Positions 1 to 7,922 of a stretch of 11,976 nucleotides of DNA are shown in pieces. Numbering within the stretch: the stretch's first letter is position 1; each line of letters opens with the position of its first letter. The DNA lies in the NCBI GenBank assembly GCA_020860885.1, contig JAJBTS010000178.1, forward strand, positions 1 to 11,976, written 5' to 3'. The DNA comes from Bacteroidales bacterium (GTDB lineage: Bacteria > Bacteroidota > Bacteroidia > Bacteroidales > Azobacteroidaceae). The notes beneath the pieces were generated by a model, which was not told the DNA's origin, did no database searches, and saw nothing but the letters and a program-made list of their open reading frames with translations. Position numbers and translations under genes: made by a program.

Positions 1-201
1 TTTGCTTTATATAATATAAAAGATGAAAAAGAGAAAGTTGAAGTCCATATAATTGATTGGAACGGAAACCCGGTAAGTAAATTGGTATTGGATAGATATG
101 TGAGATATATAACAGTGGATACAGAGAACAAAGTCCTTTATGGGATTAATGATGTAAGTGAAAATTTATATAAATATGATATTTCACAGTGTGGTATATA
201 A
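1..201 (+). CDS. 3' end of a TolB-like beta-propeller protein (partial)
   Basis: The first reading frame is open from base 1 to a TAA at 199-201 and encodes the last 66 residues of a protein whose start lies outside the window. The tail has the look of a final propeller blade: a strand containing IIDWNGNPV, then a short strand KLVLD, a strand ending YITVD, then KVLYGI and a closing YKYDI. This order (DWNGxPV, xLD, LYGI/LYAI, KYDI) is what I associate with the C-termini of the secreted 6-bladed beta-propeller lipoproteins (TolB-like/BF3164-like) common in Bacteroidales. The molecular role of these proteins is not established. The family call is from pattern memory of a short fragment, so it is moderate; that it is a real coding tail is more certain. 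The next gene begins 51 bp downstream on the same strand, suggesting co-transcription. Confidence 0.65.
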   Translation, partial: FALYNIKDEKEKVEVHIIDWNGNPVSKLVLDRYVRYITVDTENKVLYGINDVSENLYKYDISQCGI

Positions 202-226
202 AGCCGGAAATTGTACTCTATCCCTT

Positions 227-243
227 TTGAATGAGAGATTCAA
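227..243 (+). other. Small hairpin just upstream of the ligase-like gene start
   Basis: TTGAAT (227-232) and ATTCAA (238-243) are perfect inverted arms of 6 bp around the 5-base loop GAGAG. The hairpin ends 9 bases before the ATG at 253, so in RNA it would occupy the ribosome-landing region. The stem is AT-rich and weak, and there is no clean T-run after it, so a terminator is unlikely. It may be chance. Confidence 0.25.
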
Positions 244-252
244 TATTTGTAT

Positions 253-2079
253 ATGATAAAAAAGAAAGAAATAACAAGCCTTCTGATAAACGGATTCTTA
301 CTGATTCCGTTTTTACTGATACTCTTTACCGTATTCATACTGGGCAAAGATCTGCCTAACGGTATTGTGTCCGGTAAATATTTCTGGTTTTATGGCAGCA
401 TGTGCTTAGTTGTTCTTGTAACTTTCAGCGCTTCTTTTTTTTCACGGAAAGGCTTTCGGTTTTCTTTAACCGATCTCATTCTCCTGCTTTTTGCCGGAAG
501 CATATTTATTGCATCTATGATAATTAATAATATATCACTAAATATAACCAAACTAACTTTATTAGCTTTACTAACCGTTTTGTATTTTAGTGTGAGAATC
601 ATTTCAAACGGTTGTAAAGATAATACATTTAACCAAAACCTTTGTATTTTTATTGTTATAACCGGATGTGTGGAAGCTGTATGGGGACTGGGCCAATTGT
701 ACGGTTTCAATGTTTCCCAACACACTTTATTCAAGACAACAGGATCTTTTTTTAATCCCGGACCTTATGCCGGTTATCTGGCTGTTGTTTTTCCATTATC
801 GCTTTATTATTGGTTTTATCCTCCGGAAAATAAAAAAGACGGAAATAAGAACTGGAGATACTTTTTACGTATGGGTGTGAAAGGGTTTTCCGGGATCACT
901 TGTGTGGCTGTTTTCCTGGTTCTTCCTGCTACTTTGAGCCGGGCTTCCTGGCTGGCTGCGGTCGGAGGAAGTATGGTTATTATATATGTATACCTCAACG
1001 ATCGTTTTCCGGTCAGGGAATATTTCAGCCGGCATAAGAAAAAGGTTATCCTTTGGGGAATAATTGTATGTCTCTTTTTAGTCTTTGGATTTATAGGTAT
1101 GTATTTTATGAAAAAAGACTCAGCCGATGGCCGTACTCTGATGTGGAAAGTTTCTTTACAAATGGTCATGGAACATCCGTGGGGAGTGGGGCTGGGAAAT
1201 TTCTCTGGCGCTTATGGAACGGCACAGGCGGAATATATCCTTTCCGGTAAGGCCAGTGAAGTGGAAGAATATGTTGCCGGTAACCCGGAATATGCATTCA
1301 ATGAATATCTGCAGATTTTAGTGGAGGCGGGAATTGCAGGATTTATTCTTTTCATTCTTTTAATAGCCTTAACCATTCGGGATCTTTATAAAACAGGAAA
1401 ATGGGGGATGCTGGGTGCATTGATATCCCTGCTTATTTTTGCCTTTTTTTCATATCCTTTCAGTGTACTTCCTTATGTTATTCTTCTGGTATTTTTCCTG
1501 GCAATGGGTAATACCGTACCGGATAAAGAATCTAAAAAACTACCCGTAATTGTATTCAGTTCACTCCTGGTACTATTTACAGCTATCTGCGTTTACAAAC
1601 AATATCCTGTTTATAATGCCTATAAACAATGGAATAGAGACAAAGTTTTTTATAATGTCGGATTGTATAAAGATACTTCCGATAGTTATAAAGAACTCTA
1701 TCCCTATCTCAAAGACGATATTAAATTCCTGTTTGAATATGCCCAAAGTCTTGCTAAATCAGACCAATATGCTGAAAGTAACGAAGTCCTGGGCAGAGCC
1801 ATGCAAATAAGTTGTGACCCCATGCTGTATAATATAAAAGGAAAAAACTACCAGGCCATGAAAGAGTACACGGAAGCAGAAGCTAATTTTATAAAATCAA
1901 CGCAGATCGTTCCTAACCGCTTGTATCCCTATTATCTTTTAGCAAAATTATACGATGAAATGGGTTTGAAAGCCGAAGCATGCAGAATGGCAAAGATTGT
2001 CGGGACGAAAGAACCGAAAGTAATGTCTACCGCCGTAAAGGAAATGCGGAGGGAAATGGAAGCATTAATTTGTGAATGA
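253..2079 (+). CDS. O-antigen ligase/polymerase-family membrane protein with C-terminal TPR region
   Basis: A 608-residue protein of the Wzy/WaaL/PglL type, inner-membrane enzymes that join or transfer lipid-linked glycans on the periplasmic side. About ten or more hydrophobic segments fill residues 1-450. A TGSFFNP motif (from Thr163) followed by AGYLA matches the TGTFxNxNxxAgyL signature common in this superfamily. The Wzy_C region is at about 290-320, with Arg294 and the segment EHPWGVGLGNF around His308. After the last membrane segments, residues ~489-600 are soluble and helical with roughly three TPR-like repeats (AEANF, LYPYYLLAKLYDEMG), as in several long ligase-like proteins. I chose ATG 253 over the in-frame TTG at 247, which adds only two residues. 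Acceptor and substrate are not deducible: it could be a polymerase, a ligase to lipid A core, or a protein O-oligosaccharyltransferase. No glycosyltransferase or flippase genes are adjacent, so it is not in an obvious O-antigen cluster here. Confidence 0.85.
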   Translation: MIKKKEITSLLINGFLLIPFLLILFTVFILGKDLPNGIVSGKYFWFYGSMCLVVLVTFSASFFSRKGFRFSLTDLILLLFAGSIFIASMIINNISLNITKLTLLALLTVLYFSVRIISNGCKDNTFNQNLCIFIVITGCVEAVWGLGQLYGFNVSQHTLFKTTGSFFNPGPYAGYLAVVFPLSLYYWFYPPENKKDGNKNWRYFLRMGVKGFSGITCVAVFLVLPATLSRASWLAAVGGSMVIIYVYLNDRFPVREYFSRHKKKVILWGIIVCLFLVFGFIGMYFMKKDSADGRTLMWKVSLQMVMEHPWGVGLGNFSGAYGTAQAEYILSGKASEVEEYVAGNPEYAFNEYLQILVEAGIAGFILFILLIALTIRDLYKTGKWGMLGALISLLIFAFFSYPFSVLPYVILLVFFLAMGNTVPDKESKKLPVIVFSSLLVLFTAICVYKQYPVYNAYKQWNRDKVFYNVGLYKDTSDSYKELYPYLKDDIKFLFEYAQSLAKSDQYAESNEVLGRAMQISCDPMLYNIKGKNYQAMKEYTEAEANFIKSTQIVPNRLYPYYLLAKLYDEMGLKAEACRMAKIVGTKEPKVMSTAVKEMRREMEALICE

Positions 2080-2121
2080 GTTATATAAAAAAACTTAATA
2101 TTACCATTGAGTTACCTTTTT

Positions 2122-2155
2122 TTTGGTGAATTTTATAAAAATATTACTTTATTTG
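2122..2155 (+). promoter_or_regulatory. Probable Bacteroidota-type promoter of the efflux operon
   Basis: TTTG at 2122-2125 and TTTATTTG at 2148-2155 resemble the -33 TTTG and -7 TAnnTTTG boxes of the Bacteroidota primary sigma factor. The spacer is 22 bases, slightly longer than the usual 19-21, and the second base of the -7 box is T rather than A. Transcription would start around 2160, giving a leader of about 15 nt to the ATG at 2177. The spacer contains the perfect AT palindrome TTTTATAAAA (2131-2140), a possible but unproven regulator site. Confidence 0.4.
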
Positions 2156-2176
2156 TAGTCAAATATGTTACCTATT

Positions 2177-3238
2177 ATGAAGCTATCTTGGATTTATCTG
2201 ATATTATGTATTATAGGATGCATCTCTTGTTCAACGAAAAATGACGATCAGAACGAAGAAAATGTATCCGCCTTGTTGCCCGATGAAATAGCAGAAGTTC
2301 GCGTTGTGAAACTCGCGTATACGGACTTTTATCATGAGCTGATCGCCAATGGTAATATTTCCGCGCAGAACAAAGCGGATCTTAAGTTCGAGGTGACGGA
2401 AAATATAGCCGCTATTTATGTGAAAAACGGAGAGAAAGTCAGGAAAGGACAGAAAATAGCTATGCTGGATCAGTTTAAGCTGCAGAACAGTCTCCTGCAA
2501 ACAAAAGATAATCTGGAAAGAGCAAAGCTTGAATTGCAGGATGTTCTGATAGGTCAGGGCTATTCTGTAAAAGATACGGCAAATATTCCCGAAGACATTT
2601 TGCAATTAGCCAAGGTCAAAAGCAGTTACGATCAATCGTTGAATCAATACGAACTGGCCGACTTTAATTTCCGAAATTCGGTTTTATACGCTCCTTTCGA
2701 TGGAGTGGTTGCTAATCTCTTTTCTAAAATACATAACTATCCCGATGCCGGTCAACCGTTTTGCACTATAATCGATAATTCCCGCCCGGAAGTGGACTTT
2801 ATGATTCTGGAAAGCGAATTGCCTTATATTAAGATCGGCGACCGTCTGGAAATCTCTCCTTTTTCTGTCAATACTTACGACGTGGATGGCCGGGTCACGG
2901 AGATCAATCCGACGGTAGATAAGAACGGTATGGTACGGGTGAAAGCTTCCCTGAATAATTCGGGAAATAAGCTTTTCGACGGGATGAATGTGAAAATCCG
3001 TCTTCAGCGTTCGTTGGGTAAGCAATTGGTCATTCCTAAAGAAGCCCTGGTATTGCGGACAAATAAAAAAGTAGTGTTTACACTGAAAGGAGAAAAAGCA
3101 CAATGGGTGTATGTAGATACAGGTTTGGAAAATTCGACATCTTATGTGTTTACTGATGGGTTAAAAGAGGGTGATCTGGTTATTTACGAAGGTAATATCA
3201 ATCTGGCTCACGAGACCCCGGTAAAAGTTAAGGACTAA
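2177..3238 (+). CDS. RND efflux periplasmic adaptor (membrane fusion lipoprotein)
   Basis: A 353-residue adaptor of the AcrA/MexA type that bridges an inner-membrane RND permease and a TolC-like channel. The N-terminus (MKLSW, then a hydrophobic stretch to GCISC) is a lipoprotein signal. Cys18 or Cys15 would be the lipidated residue, and acidic residues follow shortly after. The two halves of the lipoyl/barrel-sandwich domain are visible at about 70-97 (VKNGEKVRKGQKIAMLD) and 169-200 (YAPFDGVVANLF, then DAGQPF). They flank a short alpha-helical hairpin of ~70 residues. The beta-barrel (~205-280) and membrane-proximal domain (~285-353, VIPKEALVLR) follow. ATG 2177 is preferred to the in-frame ATG at 2165: it gives a proper Met-Lys signal start, and 2165 would lie almost on the predicted transcription start. 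It is the first gene of a tight operon, 18 bp before permease 1. It is the only adaptor present and so probably serves both permeases. Confidence 0.92.
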   Translation: MKLSWIYLILCIIGCISCSTKNDDQNEENVSALLPDEIAEVRVVKLAYTDFYHELIANGNISAQNKADLKFEVTENIAAIYVKNGEKVRKGQKIAMLDQFKLQNSLLQTKDNLERAKLELQDVLIGQGYSVKDTANIPEDILQLAKVKSSYDQSLNQYELADFNFRNSVLYAPFDGVVANLFSKIHNYPDAGQPFCTIIDNSRPEVDFMILESELPYIKIGDRLEISPFSVNTYDVDGRVTEINPTVDKNGMVRVKASLNNSGNKLFDGMNVKIRLQRSLGKQLVIPKEALVLRTNKKVVFTLKGEKAQWVYVDTGLENSTSYVFTDGLKEGDLVIYEGNINLAHETPVKVKD

Positions 3239-3256
3239 TTTTTCATTCCTATTACC

Positions 3257-6200
3257 ATGATCAGATTCCTCATCAATCGTCCTATTGCCGTTTTCATGGC
3301 TTTTACGGCATTTTTTATTTTAGGTATTATTACCTATCTGAATGTTCCTGTCTCTTTATTGCCGGATATAGCTATCCCGGAAATCACGGTTCAGGTAACA
3401 GGGAAAAATATGTCGGCCCGGGAATTGGAAACAACGGTAATTACTCCTGTACGGCAACAACTTCTACAAATAGGTAAGCTTCGCGATGTACGCACGGAAA
3501 CACGCGACGGAAATGCAATTGTTCGCTTAAGCTTTGAATATGGGGCGGATACCGATCTCGCTTTTATTGAGGTAAATGAAAAAATTGATGCCGCTATGAA
3601 TTATATTCCCCGCGGAGTAGACCGCCCACGGGTAATAAAAGCCAGCGCAACAGACATTCCGGTATTTACTTTGAATCTCACCAGTAAAGAAGATACGGGT
3701 TCCTGGAAAGGGGCGGAAATTCAGGAGGATATGAATGCCTTTCTGGATCTGTCGGAATTTGCCGAAACGGTTATAAAAAGACAAATAGAACAGCTCCCTC
3801 AGATAGCTATGGTCGACATCACCGGCTTACTGAAAAAAGAAGTGCTTATTCAACCCGATAAAAACCTTTTGGCTATTACCGGAATTACTCTGTCGGATAT
3901 AGAAACGGCGCTCAATAACAATAATGTGGAACCGGGAAGCATGATGGTCCGCGATGGATATTACGAATACAACATTCGTTTTTCGGCGGTAGTCCGCACG
4001 GTTGAGGATATAAGGAATATATTCATCCGGAAGAATGACAAGATCTATCAGTTAAAAGACCTGGCTGAGATAAATATGGTGCCGGAAAAAGAAAATGGGA
4101 TGGCCCTTTACAACGGGAAAAGAGCGATTATGTTATCCGTGATCAAGCAGGCCGATGAAAATATGTCTAATATGCAGGAGGCGCTGGATAAGGTTATTTC
4201 GCAGATGGAAAAAAGATATCCGGATATTGAATTTAATATCTCACAAAATCAGACGGAATTGCTGGATTATACCATCTCAAATCTGCAACAAAACCTGATA
4301 CTGGCATTTATTTTTGTTTGTCTGGTCTCCGCTTTTTTTATGAAAGATATCAAATCGCCTTTAATCATCGGACTAACGATGTTTGTCTCCCTGGTTATCA
4401 CTTTGCTTTTCTTTTATCTTTTTAATGTCTCGCTGAATATAATCTCTTTAACAGGTTTGATTCTGGCTCTTGGGATGATGATTGATAATTCGATTATTGT
4501 AACGGACAATATAGGACAATACCGAACCCGTGGGTTGAGTTTGGAAGATGCCTGTGTGGCAGGGACGAACGATGTGATTACTCCCATGCTTAGTTCTGCT
4601 TTTACCACGATTGCAGTCTTTATACCTTTGGTGTTTTTAAGCGGTATTGCCGGAGCCTTGTTTTTTGATCAGGCTTTTTCGGTTACAGTAGGGCTTTTGG
4701 TTTCTTATATAACAGGTATTATGCTGTTGCCTGTACTGTATAAACTGGTATTCACTCCGTGGAAGAAAAAAAGTAAAAAAGAGGAGGTTTCATTAAAAGA
4801 TAATTCCCTTACTCAATCTGAAGATCGGCAGTCTTTGTTGATGAGAATGTACGATAAAGGAATAGACTGGGTGTTTTCTCATAAAGTTTTGATTCTGGTG
4901 ATCGTGGTTTTTATCTTTCCGGCTTGCTATCTGTTTTTTACTTTAATTCCCAAAGAGAGGATGCCGGATATCAGCCAGAACGAATTGTTGGTAAATATCG
5001 AATGGAATGAGAACATTCATGTGATGGAAAATCAGCTCAGAGTACAGTCTTTGTTGTTGGAAATTCAAAAGGAAGTGGAAGAAAATTCCGCTCTTGTAGG
5101 ACAGCAGCAATACTTGCTGAATTCGGAGCAGGAGAAAACATCCAATGAAGCGCAGGTTTATCTTAAAACTGCGGAAACGAAGAATATTCCGCATCTCAAA
5201 GACAAAATAAGCAAATATTTCCAAACGGAATATCCTTTGGCAGTCGTATCTTTCGAACCCGCAGGGAATGTCTTCGAAAAGATCTTTACAACGGGCGACC
5301 CCGATCTGGTAATAGAGTATTATGCCAAAAATAAAAATCAGGACTACGACGCTCTGTCTATCCGTAAATTAGAAGAAGAGATCTTGCAGACAACAGGAGC
5401 GAAGCCGGTAGGAGTCTCTTTCCAGAAACAGTTGAATTTGTATATAGACCGAGAAAAACTATTGTTGTACAAAGTTCCTTACAACGAAGTATACCAGGCT
5501 CTTAAAGCCGGATTCAAATCCAATGAATTTTCTGTCTTACGGTCGTATCAGCAATATCTTCCTATCGTATTGGGAAACGAAGATCAAAGTGTCAGGGAAG
5601 TGATTGATAATATAATTATTTATACATCTCCGGATGAAACAGGGCAGAAATACCCCATCCCGTTGAGCTCTTTTGTTTCGACTGTCCCCGCAGAGGATAT
5701 TAAGACAATCATAGCCGGGAAAAAAGGGGAATACATTCCCATGAATATCTACAATACGGATCAGCCTGAAAAAATTATTGAGACAACCCGGATGAACCTC
5801 AGTAATAGTAAGGACTGGGAAGTCGATTTTTCAGGAAGCTTTTTCAGCAATAAAAAGATGATCAACGAAATGATTGTAATCCTTTTTATTTCTTTGATGT
5901 TGATGTATTTTATCCTGGCTGCCCAGTTCGAAAGCTTTAAACAACCTTTCATTGTTCTTATAGAAATACCTATCGATATTGCAGCTGCGTTGGGATTGCT
6001 ACTCCTGATGGGACATACTCTAAACCTCATGTCAGCCATCGGTATCATCGTTACCTGCGGTATTGTGATCAATGACAGTATATTAAAAATAGACGTGATC
6101 AATCAGTTGAGAAAAGAAGGATATCCCTTAATGGAAGCCATCCATGAAGGGGGAAAAAGACGTTTGAAAGCCATATTATTGACAAGTCTTACAACTATCG

Positions 6201-6355
6201 TTTGTATGGCTCTTTTATTGTTCGGGAACGATATGGGGTCGGAACTTGAAAAACCCTTGGCTTTAGCAACCATTGGCGGTATGCTTATCGGTACACCTGT
6301 CAGTATTTTTGTGGTTCCTTTGGTGTACTGGTTGTTTAACAGGAATAAAGAATAA
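3257..6355 (+). CDS. RND efflux permease 1 (AcrB/HAE1-like)
   Basis: A 1032-residue RND-superfamily inner-membrane permease, the proton-driven pump of a tripartite efflux system and of usual AcrB-like length. It starts MIRFLINRPIAVFMAF, with TM1 at about 9-28 and the LLPDIAIPEITV segment after it. TM2-6 lie at ~341-495, TM7 at ~543-565 and TM8-12 at ~869-1028, with the two large periplasmic porter/docking loops between. In TM4 the sequence is GMMIDNSIIV: Asp410 matches AcrB Asp407, and Asn411 replaces Asp408. In TM10 Asn939-Asp940 stands where AcrB has Lys940-Asn941. In TM11 RLKAILLTS places Lys971 at the AcrB Arg971 position. The segment after TM7 (IPKERMPDISQNELLV) is the short form I associate with Bacteroidota pumps. 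A charged cytoplasmic loop at ~500-535 joins the two halves. Substrate unknown; drugs, bile salts, fatty acids or lipids are all possible for the family. Confidence 0.95.
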   Translation: MIRFLINRPIAVFMAFTAFFILGIITYLNVPVSLLPDIAIPEITVQVTGKNMSARELETTVITPVRQQLLQIGKLRDVRTETRDGNAIVRLSFEYGADTDLAFIEVNEKIDAAMNYIPRGVDRPRVIKASATDIPVFTLNLTSKEDTGSWKGAEIQEDMNAFLDLSEFAETVIKRQIEQLPQIAMVDITGLLKKEVLIQPDKNLLAITGITLSDIETALNNNNVEPGSMMVRDGYYEYNIRFSAVVRTVEDIRNIFIRKNDKIYQLKDLAEINMVPEKENGMALYNGKRAIMLSVIKQADENMSNMQEALDKVISQMEKRYPDIEFNISQNQTELLDYTISNLQQNLILAFIFVCLVSAFFMKDIKSPLIIGLTMFVSLVITLLFFYLFNVSLNIISLTGLILALGMMIDNSIIVTDNIGQYRTRGLSLEDACVAGTNDVITPMLSSAFTTIAVFIPLVFLSGIAGALFFDQAFSVTVGLLVSYITGIMLLPVLYKLVFTPWKKKSKKEEVSLKDNSLTQSEDRQSLLMRMYDKGIDWVFSHKVLILVIVVFIFPACYLFFTLIPKERMPDISQNELLVNIEWNENIHVMENQLRVQSLLLEIQKEVEENSALVGQQQYLLNSEQEKTSNEAQVYLKTAETKNIPHLKDKISKYFQTEYPLAVVSFEPAGNVFEKIFTTGDPDLVIEYYAKNKNQDYDALSIRKLEEEILQTTGAKPVGVSFQKQLNLYIDREKLLLYKVPYNEVYQALKAGFKSNEFSVLRSYQQYLPIVLGNEDQSVREVIDNIIIYTSPDETGQKYPIPLSSFVSTVPAEDIKTIIAGKKGEYIPMNIYNTDQPEKIIETTRMNLSNSKDWEVDFSGSFFSNKKMINEMIVILFISLMLMYFILAAQFESFKQPFIVLIEIPIDIAAALGLLLLMGHTLNLMSAIGIIVTCGIVINDSILKIDVINQLRKEGYPLMEAIHEGGKRRLKAILLTSLTTIVCMALLLFGNDMGSELEKPLALATIGGMLIGTPVSIFVVPLVYWLFNRNKE

Positions 6356-6381
6356 ATGATTTATCGTATATATTTTCAGGT

Positions 6382-7893
6382 ATGGAAGTGAAAAACTTTT
6401 TATTAAAAAAAATACTCGTTGTCTTTTGTTTTTCTTTCTGTTCATTTCCATTGTTTTCACAACGGACCCTTGAACTTTCTTTGGAACAAACAATAGAAAT
6501 CGCAGCAGACAGTTCTTTGCAGGCTTTTAAAGCGAAAAATCAATATTATTCCAGCTATTGGGAATTCAGGGCTTTTAAAGCAGCCCGTTTGCCGTCGTTG
6601 AATTTATCTATGACGCCCTTTAGCTACAACAGGAATATTATCAGCAGATACGATTCAGAAGCTAATATTGAAGTTTTCCGTTCTCAACAGACTTTACGGT
6701 CTTCAGCGAATTTATCTATCCGGCAAAATTTAGATATTACAGGTGGTACTTTTTATCTGGATTCTGATTTAGGATACATACGAAATTTCGGAGATTTAGT
6801 ATATACGCAATTCTCTACGGTTCCTGTGCGGATCGGTTATTATCAGGCGCTTTTCGGATTTAACAGCTTTAAATGGGAAAAAAAGATTGAGCCTCTCAAA
6901 TACCAGAAAGCCAAGCAACAATATTTATACAACCGGGAATCTATTTCGGAAGAAACAACCAATTATTTCTTTAATCTGGCCATGGCTCAGGCCGAATACG
7001 ATATGGCTGTGGAAAATGTGTCTTCCAGCGATACTCTTTACTGGATAGGAGAAGAAAGACATAAGATAGCTGCTATATCCCAGGCAGATCTTATGACTTT
7101 GAAGCTGGATGCCTTAAATGCTAAGAATACTCTTAAAAATGCAGACATTAAGCTTAAAAGAGCAATGTTCAGTATTACATCTTATTTAAATTTACAACAG
7201 GATATTCAATTGAAGTTAATTTTACCGGAGGTTCCGGTGAATCTTTTTATTTTAGAAAACGAAGCTTTAATGTATGCAAAAGAAAATAATCCTGATTTTC
7301 TGGAATACAGACAAAGGATTATGGAAGCGGAAAGGGAGGTGGATAAAACCAAAAAAGAAACAAACTTTGATGCCAGCTTTTCAGCCAGTATCGGTTTTAA
7401 CCAGGTTGCAGACAACTTCAAAGATGCTTATCTGGATCCCCTTCGACAAGATATTCTTTCTTTTAGCTTAAGTGTACCTTTGGTAGACTGGGGGGTGAGA
7501 AAAGGAAAAGCAAATATGGCCAGGAGCAATTTGAATGTAACAAAGCTTTCGGTGCAACAGGAAATCTTAAGTCTGGAACAGGATGTGATTATGACCGTGA
7601 ATGATTTTAATGTGCAACAAAATATGATTCAAAGCGCAGAGGAAGCTCTCGATCTGGCGAATATGGCTTATAACAACACAAAAGAACGATTTATTATCGG
7701 TAAAGCGGATATAAATAGCCTTACTCTCTCGTTAAACCGTCAGAAAGAAGCTCAGAAAAATTATATATCGGCCCTGAATGAATATTGGCTGAGTTATTAT
7801 AAAATTCGTAAGCTTACCCTGTTTGATTTTGTGAAAAAGGAGAGGTTGTCTGAATCCTTTGAACGGGAATTGAATTGGGAAGTATTGAATTAA
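6382..7893 (+). CDS. TolC-family outer-membrane efflux channel
   Basis: A 503-residue outer-membrane factor, the exit duct of the tripartite pump. Residues 1-26 form a signal peptide with a basic start (VKNFLLKK), a hydrophobic core and a likely signal-peptidase I site after LFSQ, so unlike many outer-membrane factors it is probably not lipidated. Two OEP repeats follow. The first covers about 27-270: beta-rich SANLSIRQNLDITGG, then long coiled-coil helices including ALNAKNTLKNADIKLKRAMF. The second covers about 290-490 and contains FSLSVPLVDWGVRKGKANMA, the usual strand-plus-helix transition of TolC proteins, then NMAYNNTKERFIIGKADINS. It lies 26 bp after permease 1 and 29 bp before permease 2, so the channel is embedded between the pumps in the same operon. 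Slightly longer than the 420-480 residues typical of the family; no break is visible. Confidence 0.93.
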   Translation: MEVKNFLLKKILVVFCFSFCSFPLFSQRTLELSLEQTIEIAADSSLQAFKAKNQYYSSYWEFRAFKAARLPSLNLSMTPFSYNRNIISRYDSEANIEVFRSQQTLRSSANLSIRQNLDITGGTFYLDSDLGYIRNFGDLVYTQFSTVPVRIGYYQALFGFNSFKWEKKIEPLKYQKAKQQYLYNRESISEETTNYFFNLAMAQAEYDMAVENVSSSDTLYWIGEERHKIAAISQADLMTLKLDALNAKNTLKNADIKLKRAMFSITSYLNLQQDIQLKLILPEVPVNLFILENEALMYAKENNPDFLEYRQRIMEAEREVDKTKKETNFDASFSASIGFNQVADNFKDAYLDPLRQDILSFSLSVPLVDWGVRKGKANMARSNLNVTKLSVQQEILSLEQDVIMTVNDFNVQQNMIQSAEEALDLANMAYNNTKERFIIGKADINSLTLSLNRQKEAQKNYISALNEYWLSYYKIRKLTLFDFVKKERLSESFERELNWEVLN

Positions 7894-7922
7894 TTAAAAG
7901 CTTATAAGTAAGAATAGAAAGA

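Noticed and set aside
247..252. TTG start for the ligase-like protein at 247
   Set aside because: It adds only Met-Tyr ahead of an ATG at 253 that gives a natural N-terminus (MIKKKE); a TTG start is not needed.
2684..3103. 139-codon minus-strand open frame inside the adaptor gene, and similar frames opposite the permeases
   Set aside because: All lie fully within genes with strong family motifs, show no motifs of their own, and have no promoter or ribosome site; they are antisense shadows.
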